64,000 nucleotides of DNA from Actinomadura rupiterrae (GTDB taxonomy: Bacteria; Actinomycetota; Actinomycetes; Streptosporangiales; Streptosporangiaceae), in contig NZ_JAMZEA010000011.1 of NCBI RefSeq assembly GCF_024172125.1, forward strand, positions 295,121 through 359,120, written 5' to 3'. The notes below the pieces were generated by a model, which had not been told where the DNA came from, ran no database searches, and worked only from the letters and a program-made list of their open reading frames with translations. Below, in pieces: positions 26,359-37,117 of this stretch; within the stretch, counting starts at the first letter, position 1; each line of letters starts with the position of its first letter. The position numbers were made by a program, and so were the translations under genes.

Positions 26359-28440
26359 CGCCCGCACCTCGGACGTCGTGGTGACGTAGAGCGCCGTGCC
26401 GTCCGTGACGAGATGCTGGGAGTCGGGGACGGACCGGGTCCGCAGCGCGCGCCCGGTCGCCGGATCGAAGCTGCGGACGCTTTCGCCCATCAGGATGTGC
26501 AGGCGTCCCTTCGCCAGGAAAGGCTGCTCGCGTTCGGACGAGAGCGCCTTGGTGAAGCGCCACCGGACGGTCCCGGAGGCCGTGTCGAGCGCGACCAGAA
26601 CCCCCGAACGCGCGGTGAACGTCAGGCCGCCCGCCTCGATCGGCACGGATTCGGCCGGGTAGATGGTCGTGTTCGGGCCGAACGCATACTCCCAGCGTTG
26701 GCGGCCGTCGCGCGGGTCGAGCGCGACGAGCCGCCCCTCGGACGTGATGACGTACAGCGTCGTCGCGGTGCGGCCCAGCGCCGCCTTCGACTCCGGATGC
26801 CCGGACGCGAGGAAACGCTTGGACCGCCAGCGCTGGGTGCCGTTCCGCACGTCCAGCGCGACGACGGAGCTGTCGGCGGTGACGGTGTAGACGGTCGTCG
26901 CGTCGGCGACCGGCGGCCCGTCGATGGCCCGGCTCGAATGCTCGGTCTGGACGGTCGTCCGCCACAGGATGCGTCCGCTGGTGCCCTCGATCGCCTGCAT
27001 CTCGCTGCCCGCGACGACGTACAGGACGCCGCTCGCGACCGTCGGCGCGTTCATGCTCGGCGAGCCGAGCGCGATCGTGAACTGCTGCGCCCCGGTCATC
27101 GCGTCGAAAGCCGCAAGGGTGGACATGTCGGTGAACGCGTAGACGTGTCCACCCGCCAGCGCGGGCGGTGACGCGTCGTTGGGCATCTCGGTGAAGACGT
27201 GCCAGTTCACCTTGCCCGTGCCCGGGTCGAGCCCGAACAGCGACTCGGCGCGCAGCACGATCATGCCGCCGTTGACCAGCGCGGACGGTTTCGACGCCGA
27301 GGACAGGCCCAGGCCCTCGCCGGTCCAGCGGCGCGTCCCGGTGCGCGCGTCGACCGCGTCGAGCGTGCCGCCGTCCTTCACCGCCAGCACCAGCCCGCCG
27401 ACCACGGTCACCGGGCCCGCGAGATCGCCCCTCGGGGTGTAGGTCCAGTCGTCCGGACGAGTGGACGGCCCGTGCGCCAGCAATGGCACACCTGCGGCTC
27501 CGGCCAGAACGGCGGCTCCCGCGCCACCGAGCAGCAGCGTCCGGCGGCTCACCTTCGGCGCGGGGGCGGCCGTCGGGATCTCCACCGGGCGGGTCACCGC
27601 CGCCCGCGCGTCCGGCGGCAGCCACTCGACGCCCTGCGGCGGCACCTCCACGGCCAGCGCCGACAGCACTGCCTCGGCCGTCGGCCGCCGCGCCGGATTC
27701 TTGTCCAAACACGCCGCGACCAGCGCGGTCAGCGAGCCGAGACCGTCCAGGACGGGCGGCTCCTGGACGGTCCGGTACAGCAGCTCGTGCGGCGGCCCCT
27801 CGCCGAACGGTCCGCGTCCGGTGGCGGCGAACACCAGCACCGCGCCGAGCGAGAACACGTCGCCGGGCGGGCCGGTCTCCGCGCCGGTCGCGCGCTCGGG
27901 CGGCAGGTAGCCGGGCGAGCCGACCGCCGTCCCGGTGCGGGTCACCGCGCTCGCCTCGGCCGCGTGCGCGATGCCGAAGTCGATGACGCGCGGGCCGTCC
28001 GGGGTCAGCATCACGTTCGACGGCGTCAGGTCGCGGTGCACGATCCCGGCCCGGTGGATCGACAGCAGCGCCTCGGCGAGCGCCGCGCCGAGCGCCCGCA
28101 CCGACGGCTCCGGCAGCGGCCCGCGCGCGGACACCAGCGCGCGCAGCGACGAGCCCGCCAGGTAGGTCGTGACCAGCCACGGGACGGCCGCGTCGGGGTC
28201 GGCGTCCACGACCGGCGCGGTGAACGCGCCGCTGACCGCCCGCGCCGCCGCGACCTCCCGCTGGAACCGCCGCCGGAAGTCGGCGTCCGAGGCGAGCCCC
28301 GCGTGCACCAGCTTGATGGCGACGAGCCGTCCGGCGGGGGAGCGGCCCAGCAGGACGCGGCCCATGCCGCCCTCGCCGATGCGGGCGAGCACGGTGTACG
28401 GGCCGATCCGGCGGGGATCGCCGTCGAGCAGCGGCCGCAC
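26347..28440 (-). CDS. Membrane Ser/Thr protein kinase with extracellular PQQ-type propeller
   Basis: The GTG start (28440) overlaps the TAG of the upstream kinase by one base, with AAGGGGG at good distance. Length is 697 residues. The kinase domain has the Gly loop GEGGMGRV (22-29), Lys43, HRDLTPSN (Asp137; Thr139 where most kinases have Lys) and DFG (154-156). One membrane helix (RRTLLLGGAGAAVLAGAAG, near residue 300) leads to seven or eight PQQ/pyrrolo-quinoline-like blades (W.Y...G...A.D..TG..RW units) outside the cell. Such kinases sense an extracellular ligand through the propeller. It is paralogous to, and co-transcribed with, the next kinase. Confidence 0.92.
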   Translation of the reverse strand: MRPLLDGDPRRIGPYTVLARIGEGGMGRVLLGRSPAGRLVAIKLVHAGLASDADFRRRFQREVAAARAVSGAFTAPVVDADPDAAVPWLVTTYLAGSSLRALVSARGPLPEPSVRALGAALAEALLSIHRAGIVHRDLTPSNVMLTPDGPRVIDFGIAHAAEASAVTRTGTAVGSPGYLPPERATGAETGPPGDVFSLGAVLVFAATGRGPFGEGPPHELLYRTVQEPPVLDGLGSLTALVAACLDKNPARRPTAEAVLSALAVEVPPQGVEWLPPDARAAVTRPVEIPTAAPAPKVSRRTLLLGGAGAAVLAGAAGVPLLAHGPSTRPDDWTYTPRGDLAGPVTVVGGLVLAVKDGGTLDAVDARTGTRRWTGEGLGLSSASKPSALVNGGMIVLRAESLFGLDPGTGKVNWHVFTEMPNDASPPALAGGHVYAFTDMSTLAAFDAMTGAQQFTIALGSPSMNAPTVASGVLYVVAGSEMQAIEGTSGRILWRTTVQTEHSSRAIDGPPVADATTVYTVTADSSVVALDVRNGTQRWRSKRFLASGHPESKAALGRTATTLYVITSEGRLVALDPRDGRQRWEYAFGPNTTIYPAESVPIEAGGLTFTARSGVLVALDTASGTVRWRFTKALSSEREQPFLAKGRLHILMGESVRSFDPATGRALRTRSVPDSQHLVTDGTALYVTTTSEVRALPA

Positions 28441-30497
28441 TAGGCCCCCTTCACCGGGAATGCGAGCAGCGTGCCCGCCTGGATCCCGACATAGACGGCA
28501 TCGTCCTGGACGGCGACCGTCCGGACCTTGTCCAGCTGCCCGGTCCGCCAGAGCGGACGGCCGCCCGCCGCGTCCAGGCCGAACACCTCCGAGACCGCCG
28601 CGACGACCACGACGCCGCGCGCGATCCCGGCCGTCCATACGCCCGTGCCGGTGCCGGTCGGCCACGTCCAGCGCGTGCGGCCGGTCGCGGCGTCCAGGGC
28701 GTAGACCTTGCCGTCGCCGTCGGCGACGTACACCAGGCCGCCGGACATGAACGGGTCGGAGGCGGTGCGTCCGCCGACGAAGTCCCACTTCTTCGCGCCC
28801 GTCCGCGCGTCGAGCGCGGTCATCGTGCCCGCGCCGTCCGCGCAGTAGACCATCCCGCCCGAGACCGCCGGGCTCTGCGCGCCCCTGGTCATCGGATGCC
28901 GCCACCGATCCCGGCCCGTCCGCGCATCGAGGGCATGCAGGGCGTTCGCCGTCCCGCCCGACGAGGCCCCGTCGGACGTCCCCGCGTACACGAGGCCGTC
29001 ACCGATGGCGGGTGTCGCGTTCAGCGCGTTGCCGATGGACGCGCGCCAAAGAACCCGCCCATCCGATGTGCTCAGCGCCGACAGCGCCCCGGTGTCACCG
29101 ACGAACAACGTGCCGCCGGATACCGCCGGGTTGAGGGCGTCGGTCATCGTCGCGCTCCACCGCTGGTCGCCGTTGCGCACGTCGAACGCGTACAGCGCGC
29201 CGGGCGCGTCGGGCCAGCCGACGAACAGCGTCCCGTCCGCGACCACCGGCGTGCGCCAGGACGCGGCGCCGTCGCCGCGGTTGCCCTTCCTGTGCTGCCA
29301 GACGGTCTTGCGCCTCCGGACGTCCAGGCAGATCAGCCTGCCCTCCTCGGCCGAGACGACCAGCGTGGTCCCGGCGGACGCCAGGCCGCCATAGGGGTCG
29401 GCGCCCAGGTCGACCGTCCACCGCGCCTGCGCCAGGACGGGCGAGGGCGGCGCGGACGGGGTCGGCGACGCCGTCGTGCGCGCGGCGGCCTTCCGCCCAC
29501 CGGACCCCTCCAGCAGCACCGCACCGGTGACCGCCGCCACCAGCGTCCCCGCCCCCGCGACCCCGCCGACCGCGAGGACCTTCCGCCGCGAGCGGGACGG
29601 CAGCGCCAGCGTCCGGTCGGCGACGCGCCGGGCGACCGGTTCGGGCAGCCACCCGGTCCCATGCAGCACCTCCGGCGCGGGCGCGCGCGGCACGAACCGC
29701 TCAAGGAGCTCCTGCGGCGTGGGCCGCCGCGCCGGGTCCTTGTCCATGCAGGCGGCGAGCAGGCCGCGCAGCTCGGGGTCGGCGACGCCGTCCAGCCGCG
29801 GCTCGTCGTGGACGACCTTGTACAGCAGCGCCACCACGTCCCCGGTGCCGAACGGCCCCTCGCCGGCCGCCGCGAACGCCAGCACCGCCCCGAGCGAGAA
29901 CACATCGCTGGCCGTGCTGGTCTTCCCGCCGCGCGCCTGCTCCGGCGCGAGGAACCCCGGCGACCCCATCACCCCGCCGGTCCGGGTGAGCGCGGCCGCG
30001 TCGGCGGCGTGCGCGATGCCGAAGTCGATCAGGCGCGGGCCGTCCGGCGCGAGCATCACGTTGGACGGCTTGAGGTCGCGATGCACGATCCCGGCCCGGT
30101 GCACCGCCACCAGCGCCTCGGCCAGGCTCGCGCCGAGCGCGAACACCGACGCCGCCGGCAGCGGCCCGTCCCCGGCGACCGCCTCGGCCAGCGACAGCCC
30201 TGGCAGGTAGGCGGTCACCAGCCACGGGCTCGGCGCGTGCGGATCGGCGTCGATCACCGGCGCCGTGAACGCGCCGCCGACCGTCCGCGCGACCGCGACC
30301 TCGCGCGCGAACCGCGCCCGGAAGGCCGGATCGGCGGCGAACTCGGCGTGCACCAGCTTGACCGCCACCGCCGCCCCCGCCGGCGACCGGCCGAGGTACA
30401 CCACGCCCATCCCGCCCGCGCCCAGCCGCCCCAGCACGCGGTAGCGCCCGACGCGGCGCGGATCGCCCTCCTCCAACGGTCCGACCATGCCGCGCAT
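28440..30497 (-). CDS. Membrane Ser/Thr protein kinase with PQQ-type propeller, upstream paralogue
   Basis: The 685-residue paralogue of the downstream kinase has Gly loop GAGGMGVVYLG, Lys47, HRDLKPSN (canonical Lys present), DFGIAHAADAAALTRTG activation loop and GSPGFLAPEQARGG. A transmembrane helix (RRKVLAVGGVAGAGTLVAAV), a Thr/Pro/Ser-rich linker (TTASPTPSAPPSP) and an extracellular propeller of W.VDLG...ALDA.TG.. blades follow. ATG 30497 is used; 30488 is in frame too. On the minus strand a TATACC box (30516-30511) sits just upstream with almost no leader, so translation may be leaderless or nearly so. A long terminator hairpin separates it from the M64 peptidase. Confidence 0.93.
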   Translation of the reverse strand: MRGMVGPLEEGDPRRVGRYRVLGRLGAGGMGVVYLGRSPAGAAVAVKLVHAEFAADPAFRARFAREVAVARTVGGAFTAPVIDADPHAPSPWLVTAYLPGLSLAEAVAGDGPLPAASVFALGASLAEALVAVHRAGIVHRDLKPSNVMLAPDGPRLIDFGIAHAADAAALTRTGGVMGSPGFLAPEQARGGKTSTASDVFSLGAVLAFAAAGEGPFGTGDVVALLYKVVHDEPRLDGVADPELRGLLAACMDKDPARRPTPQELLERFVPRAPAPEVLHGTGWLPEPVARRVADRTLALPSRSRRKVLAVGGVAGAGTLVAAVTGAVLLEGSGGRKAAARTTASPTPSAPPSPVLAQARWTVDLGADPYGGLASAGTTLVVSAEEGRLICLDVRRRKTVWQHRKGNRGDGAASWRTPVVADGTLFVGWPDAPGALYAFDVRNGDQRWSATMTDALNPAVSGGTLFVGDTGALSALSTSDGRVLWRASIGNALNATPAIGDGLVYAGTSDGASSGGTANALHALDARTGRDRWRHPMTRGAQSPAVSGGMVYCADGAGTMTALDARTGAKKWDFVGGRTASDPFMSGGLVYVADGDGKVYALDAATGRTRWTWPTGTGTGVWTAGIARGVVVVAAVSEVFGLDAAGGRPLWRTGQLDKVRTVAVQDDAVYVGIQAGTLLAFPVKGA

Positions 30498-30546
30498 TTT
30501 GGCACCGACCGGTATAAGCCGGGTTCAGAACTCCCGCATCGGCGAA

Positions 30547-30587
30547 CCGCGCGAGGGCCGTGGCGGTTTGCCACGGCCCTCGCGCGG
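30547..30587 (-). terminator. Very stable hairpin terminator
   Basis: Perfect 18-bp arms (30547-30564 and 30570-30587) enclose a GGTTT loop, between the M64 peptidase stop at 30601 and the kinase start at 30497, both minus strand. It should terminate the peptidase transcript and isolate the kinase promoter. Stability comes from the stem alone. Confidence 0.85.
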
Positions 30588-30600
30588 TAGATGCGAAGGA

Positions 30601-32343
30601 TCAGTGGAGGGTCATGGTGAAGCTGAGGGGCTTGCTGTAGTTGCCGGCGGCGTCGATGGCGCGGTATTCGACGGTGTGCTTTCCGGCGGTGAGCTTGCCG
30701 TAGATCAGGTTGTCGATGTTGGTGCCGGTCTTGGTGAACACGAACGGGTGGTTCGAGTCGGTCGGCCAGCCGTAGTAGTTGTACCAACCGTCGCCGTCCA
30801 CGCGGAACTCGGCGACGACGTATCCGGGCTGGTCATCGGTGGGGGAGAGCTTCAGGCTCAGCTCGTCCCCGGCGGGCGGCTGCTGCGCCTGCGCCGTCAC
30901 GGCGGGCGGGGTCGCGTCGACCGTCCAGGTCTTGGTGGCCGCTCCGACCGTCGCGGTGACGTGGTGGAGGCCAGGGCGCAGCGGCGGCAGGCGCAGGTCG
31001 CGGTCGGCCTTGACGCGGTGTCCGTCCAGGCGCCACTGGATGCGCGGGGCCGCGGTCGCCGGGTGCGTGGTCTCGGCGGCGATGACGCTGCGCGCCCCCA
31101 CGGGACGGTCCGTCGGCGTGGTCGTGGTGAAGCCGGGCGCGGTGTCGCCGGGCGGGGTCTTCACGGACGTGTCGACCGTCCAGGTGCGGGTTCTCGCGAA
31201 GGACGCGCGGACCGCCGGGTCGCGGATGAAGGCGGTCGGGTCGTCCACCCGGACGGAGACCTTGTGCGCGCCGCGCCGCAGGTGCAGGGCGCGCAGGTCC
31301 AGGTCGTGGCCGCCGCGCACCGGACGGCCGTCGACCGTCCAGGCGACCCGCAGGGCGTGGTCGACGGGGTGCAGCGTCTCCAGCCACAGCACCCGGTCCG
31401 CGCCGACCGTCCCCTCGGGCGTGCCGTCCTGGATCAGGTCGACCTTCGCGGAGACCGCCTGGGTCATCCGCTCGCGGCTGACCTGGTCGTAGTAGTAGCC
31501 GAGCGTCTTCATGATCGAGTGCCGGCTGGGCCGCCAGACGCCCTTGCTGGAGTACAGGCCGCCCTCGTAGCGGCCGATCGTCCCGCCCGCCTCGGAGCGC
31601 TCGCCGAGCCAGCGCCACCACTTCCTGTGCTGGTCGCGCATCTGCTGCTCGGTGAGCAGCGTGTGGTGGATCGAGTCGGGCTCGGGCCCGGTGTAGGTGC
31701 CGCCGGGGACGCCCCGGTAGTAGTAGTCGTACTCGTCCTGCAGCCCGCCGACCGAGTGGCCGAGCTCGTGCGGGGAGATCAGCGCGGACATGGCGTTGCC
31801 GCCCGACGCGGTCGCGTAGGTGCCGCCCGCGCCGCCATAGGTGGTGCTGTTGGCCAGCGCCAGGATCTGCCGGTTCGCCGCCGGGACGCCCTTGACCAGC
31901 CCGGCGTACTTGTTCGCGGCGTCGTCGTCCATCACCAGCAGCCGCTGGATGCCGTCGGCGCGGCAGCCGCTCCAGAACGACATGCCGAGCGGGGTGTCGC
32001 GCTTGGCGTCCGAGACGCCCGGGTCGCAGCTGACACCGGACACCTTGGACGGGATCTCCACCCGGTACACGTTGATGTAGCTGCGGTACGACTTGTACGG
32101 CTCGATGCTCCACAGCACGTTCAGGTGCTTGTCGACGTTCGCCCGGAACTTCGGCATGTCGGCCTCGGTGTAGCCGTCGCCGAGCACCACCAGGTTGAAG
32201 CGCTTGGCCGGATCGCCCGTGACCTGAACGGGCACGACGCTGGCCGCCGGGTCGTCGGCGTGCGCGGCGGGCGCGGCCCAGCCCGCGGCCATGGACAGGG
32301 GGGTGATGGCTGCCGTGATGACGGCAGCCGCGCGAATGAGCAT
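30601..32343 (-). CDS. Secreted M64-family (IgA-peptidase-like) metallopeptidase
   Basis: The 580-residue secreted enzyme has a signal peptide ending near AAPAAHA (residue 29) and AGGAGG ten bases upstream of the ATG. Motif I is NLVVLGDGYTEADMPKFR. The zinc motif HELGHSVGGLQDEYDYY puts ligands at His192 and His196 with Asp/Glu at 203-204. The structural metal/substrate region is GGLYSSKGVWRPSRHSIMKTL. C-terminal beta domains (from about 320) contain repeated W.VD..P.. strands and end in a chitobiase/Ig-like tail DGDGWYNYYGWPTDSNHPF. M64 peptidases cleave extracellular protein. A perfect palindrome lies 60 bases upstream, beyond which is the LysR gene. Confidence 0.92.
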   Translation of the reverse strand: MLIRAAAVITAAITPLSMAAGWAAPAAHADDPAASVVPVQVTGDPAKRFNLVVLGDGYTEADMPKFRANVDKHLNVLWSIEPYKSYRSYINVYRVEIPSKVSGVSCDPGVSDAKRDTPLGMSFWSGCRADGIQRLLVMDDDAANKYAGLVKGVPAANRQILALANSTTYGGAGGTYATASGGNAMSALISPHELGHSVGGLQDEYDYYYRGVPGGTYTGPEPDSIHHTLLTEQQMRDQHRKWWRWLGERSEAGGTIGRYEGGLYSSKGVWRPSRHSIMKTLGYYYDQVSRERMTQAVSAKVDLIQDGTPEGTVGADRVLWLETLHPVDHALRVAWTVDGRPVRGGHDLDLRALHLRRGAHKVSVRVDDPTAFIRDPAVRASFARTRTWTVDTSVKTPPGDTAPGFTTTTPTDRPVGARSVIAAETTHPATAAPRIQWRLDGHRVKADRDLRLPPLRPGLHHVTATVGAATKTWTVDATPPAVTAQAQQPPAGDELSLKLSPTDDQPGYVVAEFRVDGDGWYNYYGWPTDSNHPFVFTKTGTNIDNLIYGKLTAGKHTVEYRAIDAAGNYSKPLSFTMTLH

Positions 32344-32403
32344 GGCTGACCTCCTGCGCCGATCATGGAGGAGGCGGCGCGGGACGACCCATCCCAGAGG
32401 GGG

Positions 32404-32419
32404 ATAACTCCGGAGTTAT
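32404..32419. promoter_or_regulatory. Perfect 16-bp palindrome between LysR and M64 peptidase
   Basis: ATAACTCCGGAGTTAT is fully self-complementary and AT-richer than its surroundings. It sits 61 bases upstream of the peptidase ATG and 29 bases after the LysR stop in the direction of transcription. A weaker mirror pair ATCCC/GGGAT (32393-32407) lies between it and the peptidase. It is a candidate operator for the upstream regulator, inferred from symmetry and position. Confidence 0.5.
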
Positions 32420-32447
32420 GCCACCGCCCTGCCGGGTCGTCGGCGGG

Positions 32448-33377
32448 TCAGGTGCGGGCCAGCCAGGAGGCGAGGGCCGGGTTGTCGGCGACGGCCGCCC
32501 GGTGCGCCTGCGCGGCCAGGTCGGCCAGCTCGGCGGCGCGGGCCGCGACCGGGGTGCCGTGCCGCCAGGCCAGCAGGTGCCGCAGCCACAGCGCCGGGCC
32601 GGTGAGCGGCCGGACGGCGATGCCGTGCCCGGTGCGCAGCAGCGCCTGGCACGGCGCGACCGCGCGGCCCTCGGCGACCAGCGCGCGGATCATGTCGTGC
32701 TCGGTCATCATGTGCCGGACGCGCGGGGTGAACCCGGCCTCCTGGCACGCGGTGTAGAAGTACTCCGGCCAGCCGGCCCCGTCGGGCGGGGTGACCAGCC
32801 AGTCCTCGCCGGCCAGCTCGGCCAGCGGCACCTCGGCCAGCCCGGCGAGCCGGTGCCCGGCGGGCAGCGCCACCGACACCGGCTCGGTCGCGACCGTGCG
32901 CGTCCCGACCGCCGGGACGTCCGGCAGCTCGTGCCCGGGGTAGTCGACCAGGATCGCCACGTCCAGCCGCCGCGAGGCCAGCAGGTCCAGCAGCAGCCGC
33001 GGCGAGTACTCGGTGCGGACGGTGATCGAGGTCCCCGGCGTCTCGAACAGCCGGTGCACCAGCCCGGCCAGCACCGGGGTGGCGTAGCCGCCGATCCGCA
33101 GCGTCGGGTCGACCGGCTCGTCCCCGGGGCCGGTGAGCAGCTCGTCCACCGTGACCAGCGCCGACCGCGCGCGGGTGAGGACGAACCGCCCGAACGGCGT
33201 CGGGGTGACGCCGAGCCGCCCGCGCCGGAACACCTGCCCGCCGAGCGCGGCCTCGATCCGGTGCAGCTGGCCGGTCAGCGCCGGCTGCGAGACGCCGAGC
33301 GCGCCCGCCGCGCGGCTCAGGCTGCCCGCGTCGGCGATCGCGCACAGCGTCCGCAGGTGCCGTAGCTCAAGCTGCAC
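32448..33377 (-). CDS. LysR-family transcriptional regulator
   Basis: The N-terminal wHTH (residues 2-61: LELRHLRTLCAIADAGSLSRAAGALGVSQPALTGQLHRIEAALGGQVF) is followed by a LysR substrate-binding domain (about 92-305) with the usual two alternating lobes. Length is 309. It lies directly upstream of the secreted M64 peptidase on the same strand and is divergent from the FAD oxidoreductase at 33470 (92 bases). LysR proteins often regulate the divergent gene, and here the peptidase is a second candidate target. The inducer is unknown. Confidence 0.93.
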   Translation of the reverse strand: MQLELRHLRTLCAIADAGSLSRAAGALGVSQPALTGQLHRIEAALGGQVFRRGRLGVTPTPFGRFVLTRARSALVTVDELLTGPGDEPVDPTLRIGGYATPVLAGLVHRLFETPGTSITVRTEYSPRLLLDLLASRRLDVAILVDYPGHELPDVPAVGTRTVATEPVSVALPAGHRLAGLAEVPLAELAGEDWLVTPPDGAGWPEYFYTACQEAGFTPRVRHMMTEHDMIRALVAEGRAVAPCQALLRTGHGIAVRPLTGPALWLRHLLAWRHGTPVAARAAELADLAAQAHRAAVADNPALASWLART

Positions 33378-33469
33378 GATCCACGCGTCCTCCGCTCATT
33401 CCCCAGAAACTACCGGCAGGTCGCGGGGCGGGTCTTAACGATCGGGACGCGGCGTGTTCTGCTGGGCTC

Positions 33470-34996
33470 ATGCACGATGTCGTGATCGCGGGCGGCGGCC
33501 ACAACGGGCTCGTCGCCGCCGCCTACCTGGCCCGGACCGGCCGCCGGGTGCTGCTGCTGGAACGCTCCGGCCACCTCGGCGGGCTCGCCGTCTCCGAGCG
33601 GGTGTTCCCCGCTGCGGACGCGCGCCTGTCCCGCTACTCCTACCTGGTCAGCCTGCTGCCCTCGAAGATCGTGCGGGACCTCGGGCTGCGCCTGGAGCTG
33701 CGCCGCCGCCGGTACGCCTCCTACACGCCCGCCGGGGACGGCGGCCTCCTGGTCGACAACGGCGATGCCAAGCGCACCGCCGCCTCGTTCGCGGCGCTGA
33801 CCGGCGGCGACGCCGAGCACGCGGCCTGGGAGCGGTTCTCCGCGATGACCGCCCGGGTCGCGCAGCGGGTCGCGCCGACTCTGCTGGACCCGCTCACCGA
33901 CCGCGCGGGGATGCGCCGGATCGTGGCGGACGACGAGGCCTGGCGCGACCTGTTCGAGCGTCCCGCCGGCGAGGCGGTCGCCGGGCGCTTCGATGACGAC
34001 CTGGTGCGCGGCGTGGTGCTCACCGACGCGCTGATCGGCACGTTCGCCGACCCGTCGGACGCGTCGCTGCTCGCCAACCGGTGCCTGCTCTACCACGTGA
34101 TCGGCGACGGCACCGGCGACTGGAACGTGCCGGCCGGCGGGATGGGCGCGGTCACCGCGGCGCTGGCCGGCGCCGCCCGCGCGGCGGGCGCCGACCTGCG
34201 CACCGGCGCCGAGGTGACGGGGATCGACCCGTCCGGCGAGGTGGCCTTCCGCGACGAGCAGGGCGAGCACGCCGTCAGCGCCGGGCACGTCCTGGTGAAC
34301 CTGCCGCCGGCGGTCCTTGCGCGGCTGATGGGCGGCGATGCCGAGCCGCCGGAGGGCTCGCAGCTCAAGCTGAACATGGTCCTCGCGCGGCTGCCCCGGC
34401 TGCGGGACCCGTCGGTGCGTCCCGAGGAGGCGTTCGGCGGCACCTTCCACATCAACGAGACCGCCTCGCAGCTGGCTGACGCCTACGCGCAGGCCGCGGA
34501 CGGACGGATTCCGTCGCTCCCGCCCGCCGAGGTGTACTGCCACTCGCTGACCGACCCGTCCATCCTCGGGCCGGAGTTGCGCGCGTCCGGCGCGCAGACG
34601 CTCACGCTGTTCGGCCTGCACATGCCCGCCCGCCTGTTCCGCGACGACCCGGACGGCGCCCGCGACCGGGCGCTGCGCGCCACGTTCGCCTCGATGGACA
34701 CCGTCCTCGCCGAACCCATCCAGGACTGCCTGCTGCGCGGCCCGGACGGCACGCCCTGCGTCGAGGCCAAGTCCCCGGTCGATCTGGAGAACGAGGCCGG
34801 GCTGCCCGGCGGGCACATCTTCCACCGCGACCTGTCCTGGCCCTTCGCCGAGGACGCGGACGAGACCGGACGCTGGGGCGTGGAGACCGAGCACCCGCGC
34901 ATCCTGCTGTGCGGCGCGGGCGCGCGCCGCGGGGGAGGCGTGAGCGGCATCCCCGGCCACAACGCCGCCCGCGCCGTCCTGGAAGCGACCGCCTGA
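33470..34996 (+). CDS. FAD-dependent oxidoreductase, phytoene-desaturase/PYROXD2-like
   Basis: The 508-residue flavoprotein has N-terminal ADP-binding fold VVIAGGGHNGLVAAAYLARTGRRVLLLERS (GxGxNG variant of the dinucleotide motif), a GDWNVPAGGMGAVTAAL segment and C-terminal FAD-binding segment ILLCGAGARRGGGVSGIPGHNAAR, as in PYROXD2/CrtI-like proteins. No carotenoid genes surround it, so carotenoid desaturation is unlikely; the PYROXD2-like group has no settled substrate. It is divergent from LysR, a probable regulator. A 15-bp bidirectional terminator follows. Confidence 0.9.
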   Translation: MHDVVIAGGGHNGLVAAAYLARTGRRVLLLERSGHLGGLAVSERVFPAADARLSRYSYLVSLLPSKIVRDLGLRLELRRRRYASYTPAGDGGLLVDNGDAKRTAASFAALTGGDAEHAAWERFSAMTARVAQRVAPTLLDPLTDRAGMRRIVADDEAWRDLFERPAGEAVAGRFDDDLVRGVVLTDALIGTFADPSDASLLANRCLLYHVIGDGTGDWNVPAGGMGAVTAALAGAARAAGADLRTGAEVTGIDPSGEVAFRDEQGEHAVSAGHVLVNLPPAVLARLMGGDAEPPEGSQLKLNMVLARLPRLRDPSVRPEEAFGGTFHINETASQLADAYAQAADGRIPSLPPAEVYCHSLTDPSILGPELRASGAQTLTLFGLHMPARLFRDDPDGARDRALRATFASMDTVLAEPIQDCLLRGPDGTPCVEAKSPVDLENEAGLPGGHIFHRDLSWPFAEDADETGRWGVETEHPRILLCGAGARRGGGVSGIPGHNAARAVLEATA

Positions 34997-34997
34997 T

Positions 34998-35030
34998 GAC
35001 CCCGCGGCGGGCCGGGCCCGCCGCGGGGTC
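34998..35030. terminator. Bidirectional terminator between oxidoreductase and thiC
   Basis: Perfect 15-bp arms (34998-35012 and 35016-35030) with a 3-base loop fill the 40-base gap between two convergent stops. The symmetry allows it to serve both transcripts. Confidence 0.8.
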
Positions 35031-35036
35031 GGACGG

Positions 35037-36776
<1,740 letters not shown>

Positions 36777-36790
36777 GACGACCCGATCTC

Positions 36791-36877
36791 TCCCTACGCC
36801 GGCATTACCCGGTCAGGTTCCAGCGGTCGGCGGCCGTCCCAGCCGCGATCTCAGCCCGGTTCGCCGGGCCCCCGCGA
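36791..36877 (-). promoter_or_regulatory. TPP riboswitch (THI element) upstream of thiC
   Basis: Read on the minus strand it contains CTGAGA (in GGGCTGAGATCG) and GAACCTGACCGGGTAATGCCGGCGTAGGGA-type core elements in the right order, the two conserved TPP-binding strands (pyrimidine and pyrophosphate arms). The 3' strand runs into AGGGAGAG just before the thiC ATG, so ligand binding can hide the ribosome site; no intrinsic terminator is visible, which suggests translational control. A TACGGT box at 36897-36892 is a possible -10. Confidence 0.93.
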
Positions 36878-37117
36878 TCTGTCTCGGCCAGACCGTAACC
36901 CCGGCCACCCCCGTTGCCGCAACCCCCCACCACGGTGTACTGACGGAACGGTGACACAGGATCGGAATGATCTTCGTCACTCCGGCGGCGTCCGCGCAGG
37001 CCGCGCGGCCCGCGCCCGCGCCGGGACCGGGCCTCCGGCGGCCGGACGCCCCCGGGGGCTTTCGCATCCTTACCGATAGGGTCAGGATCATTGGGGGACA
37101 GGGAGGCGAGCACGTCG

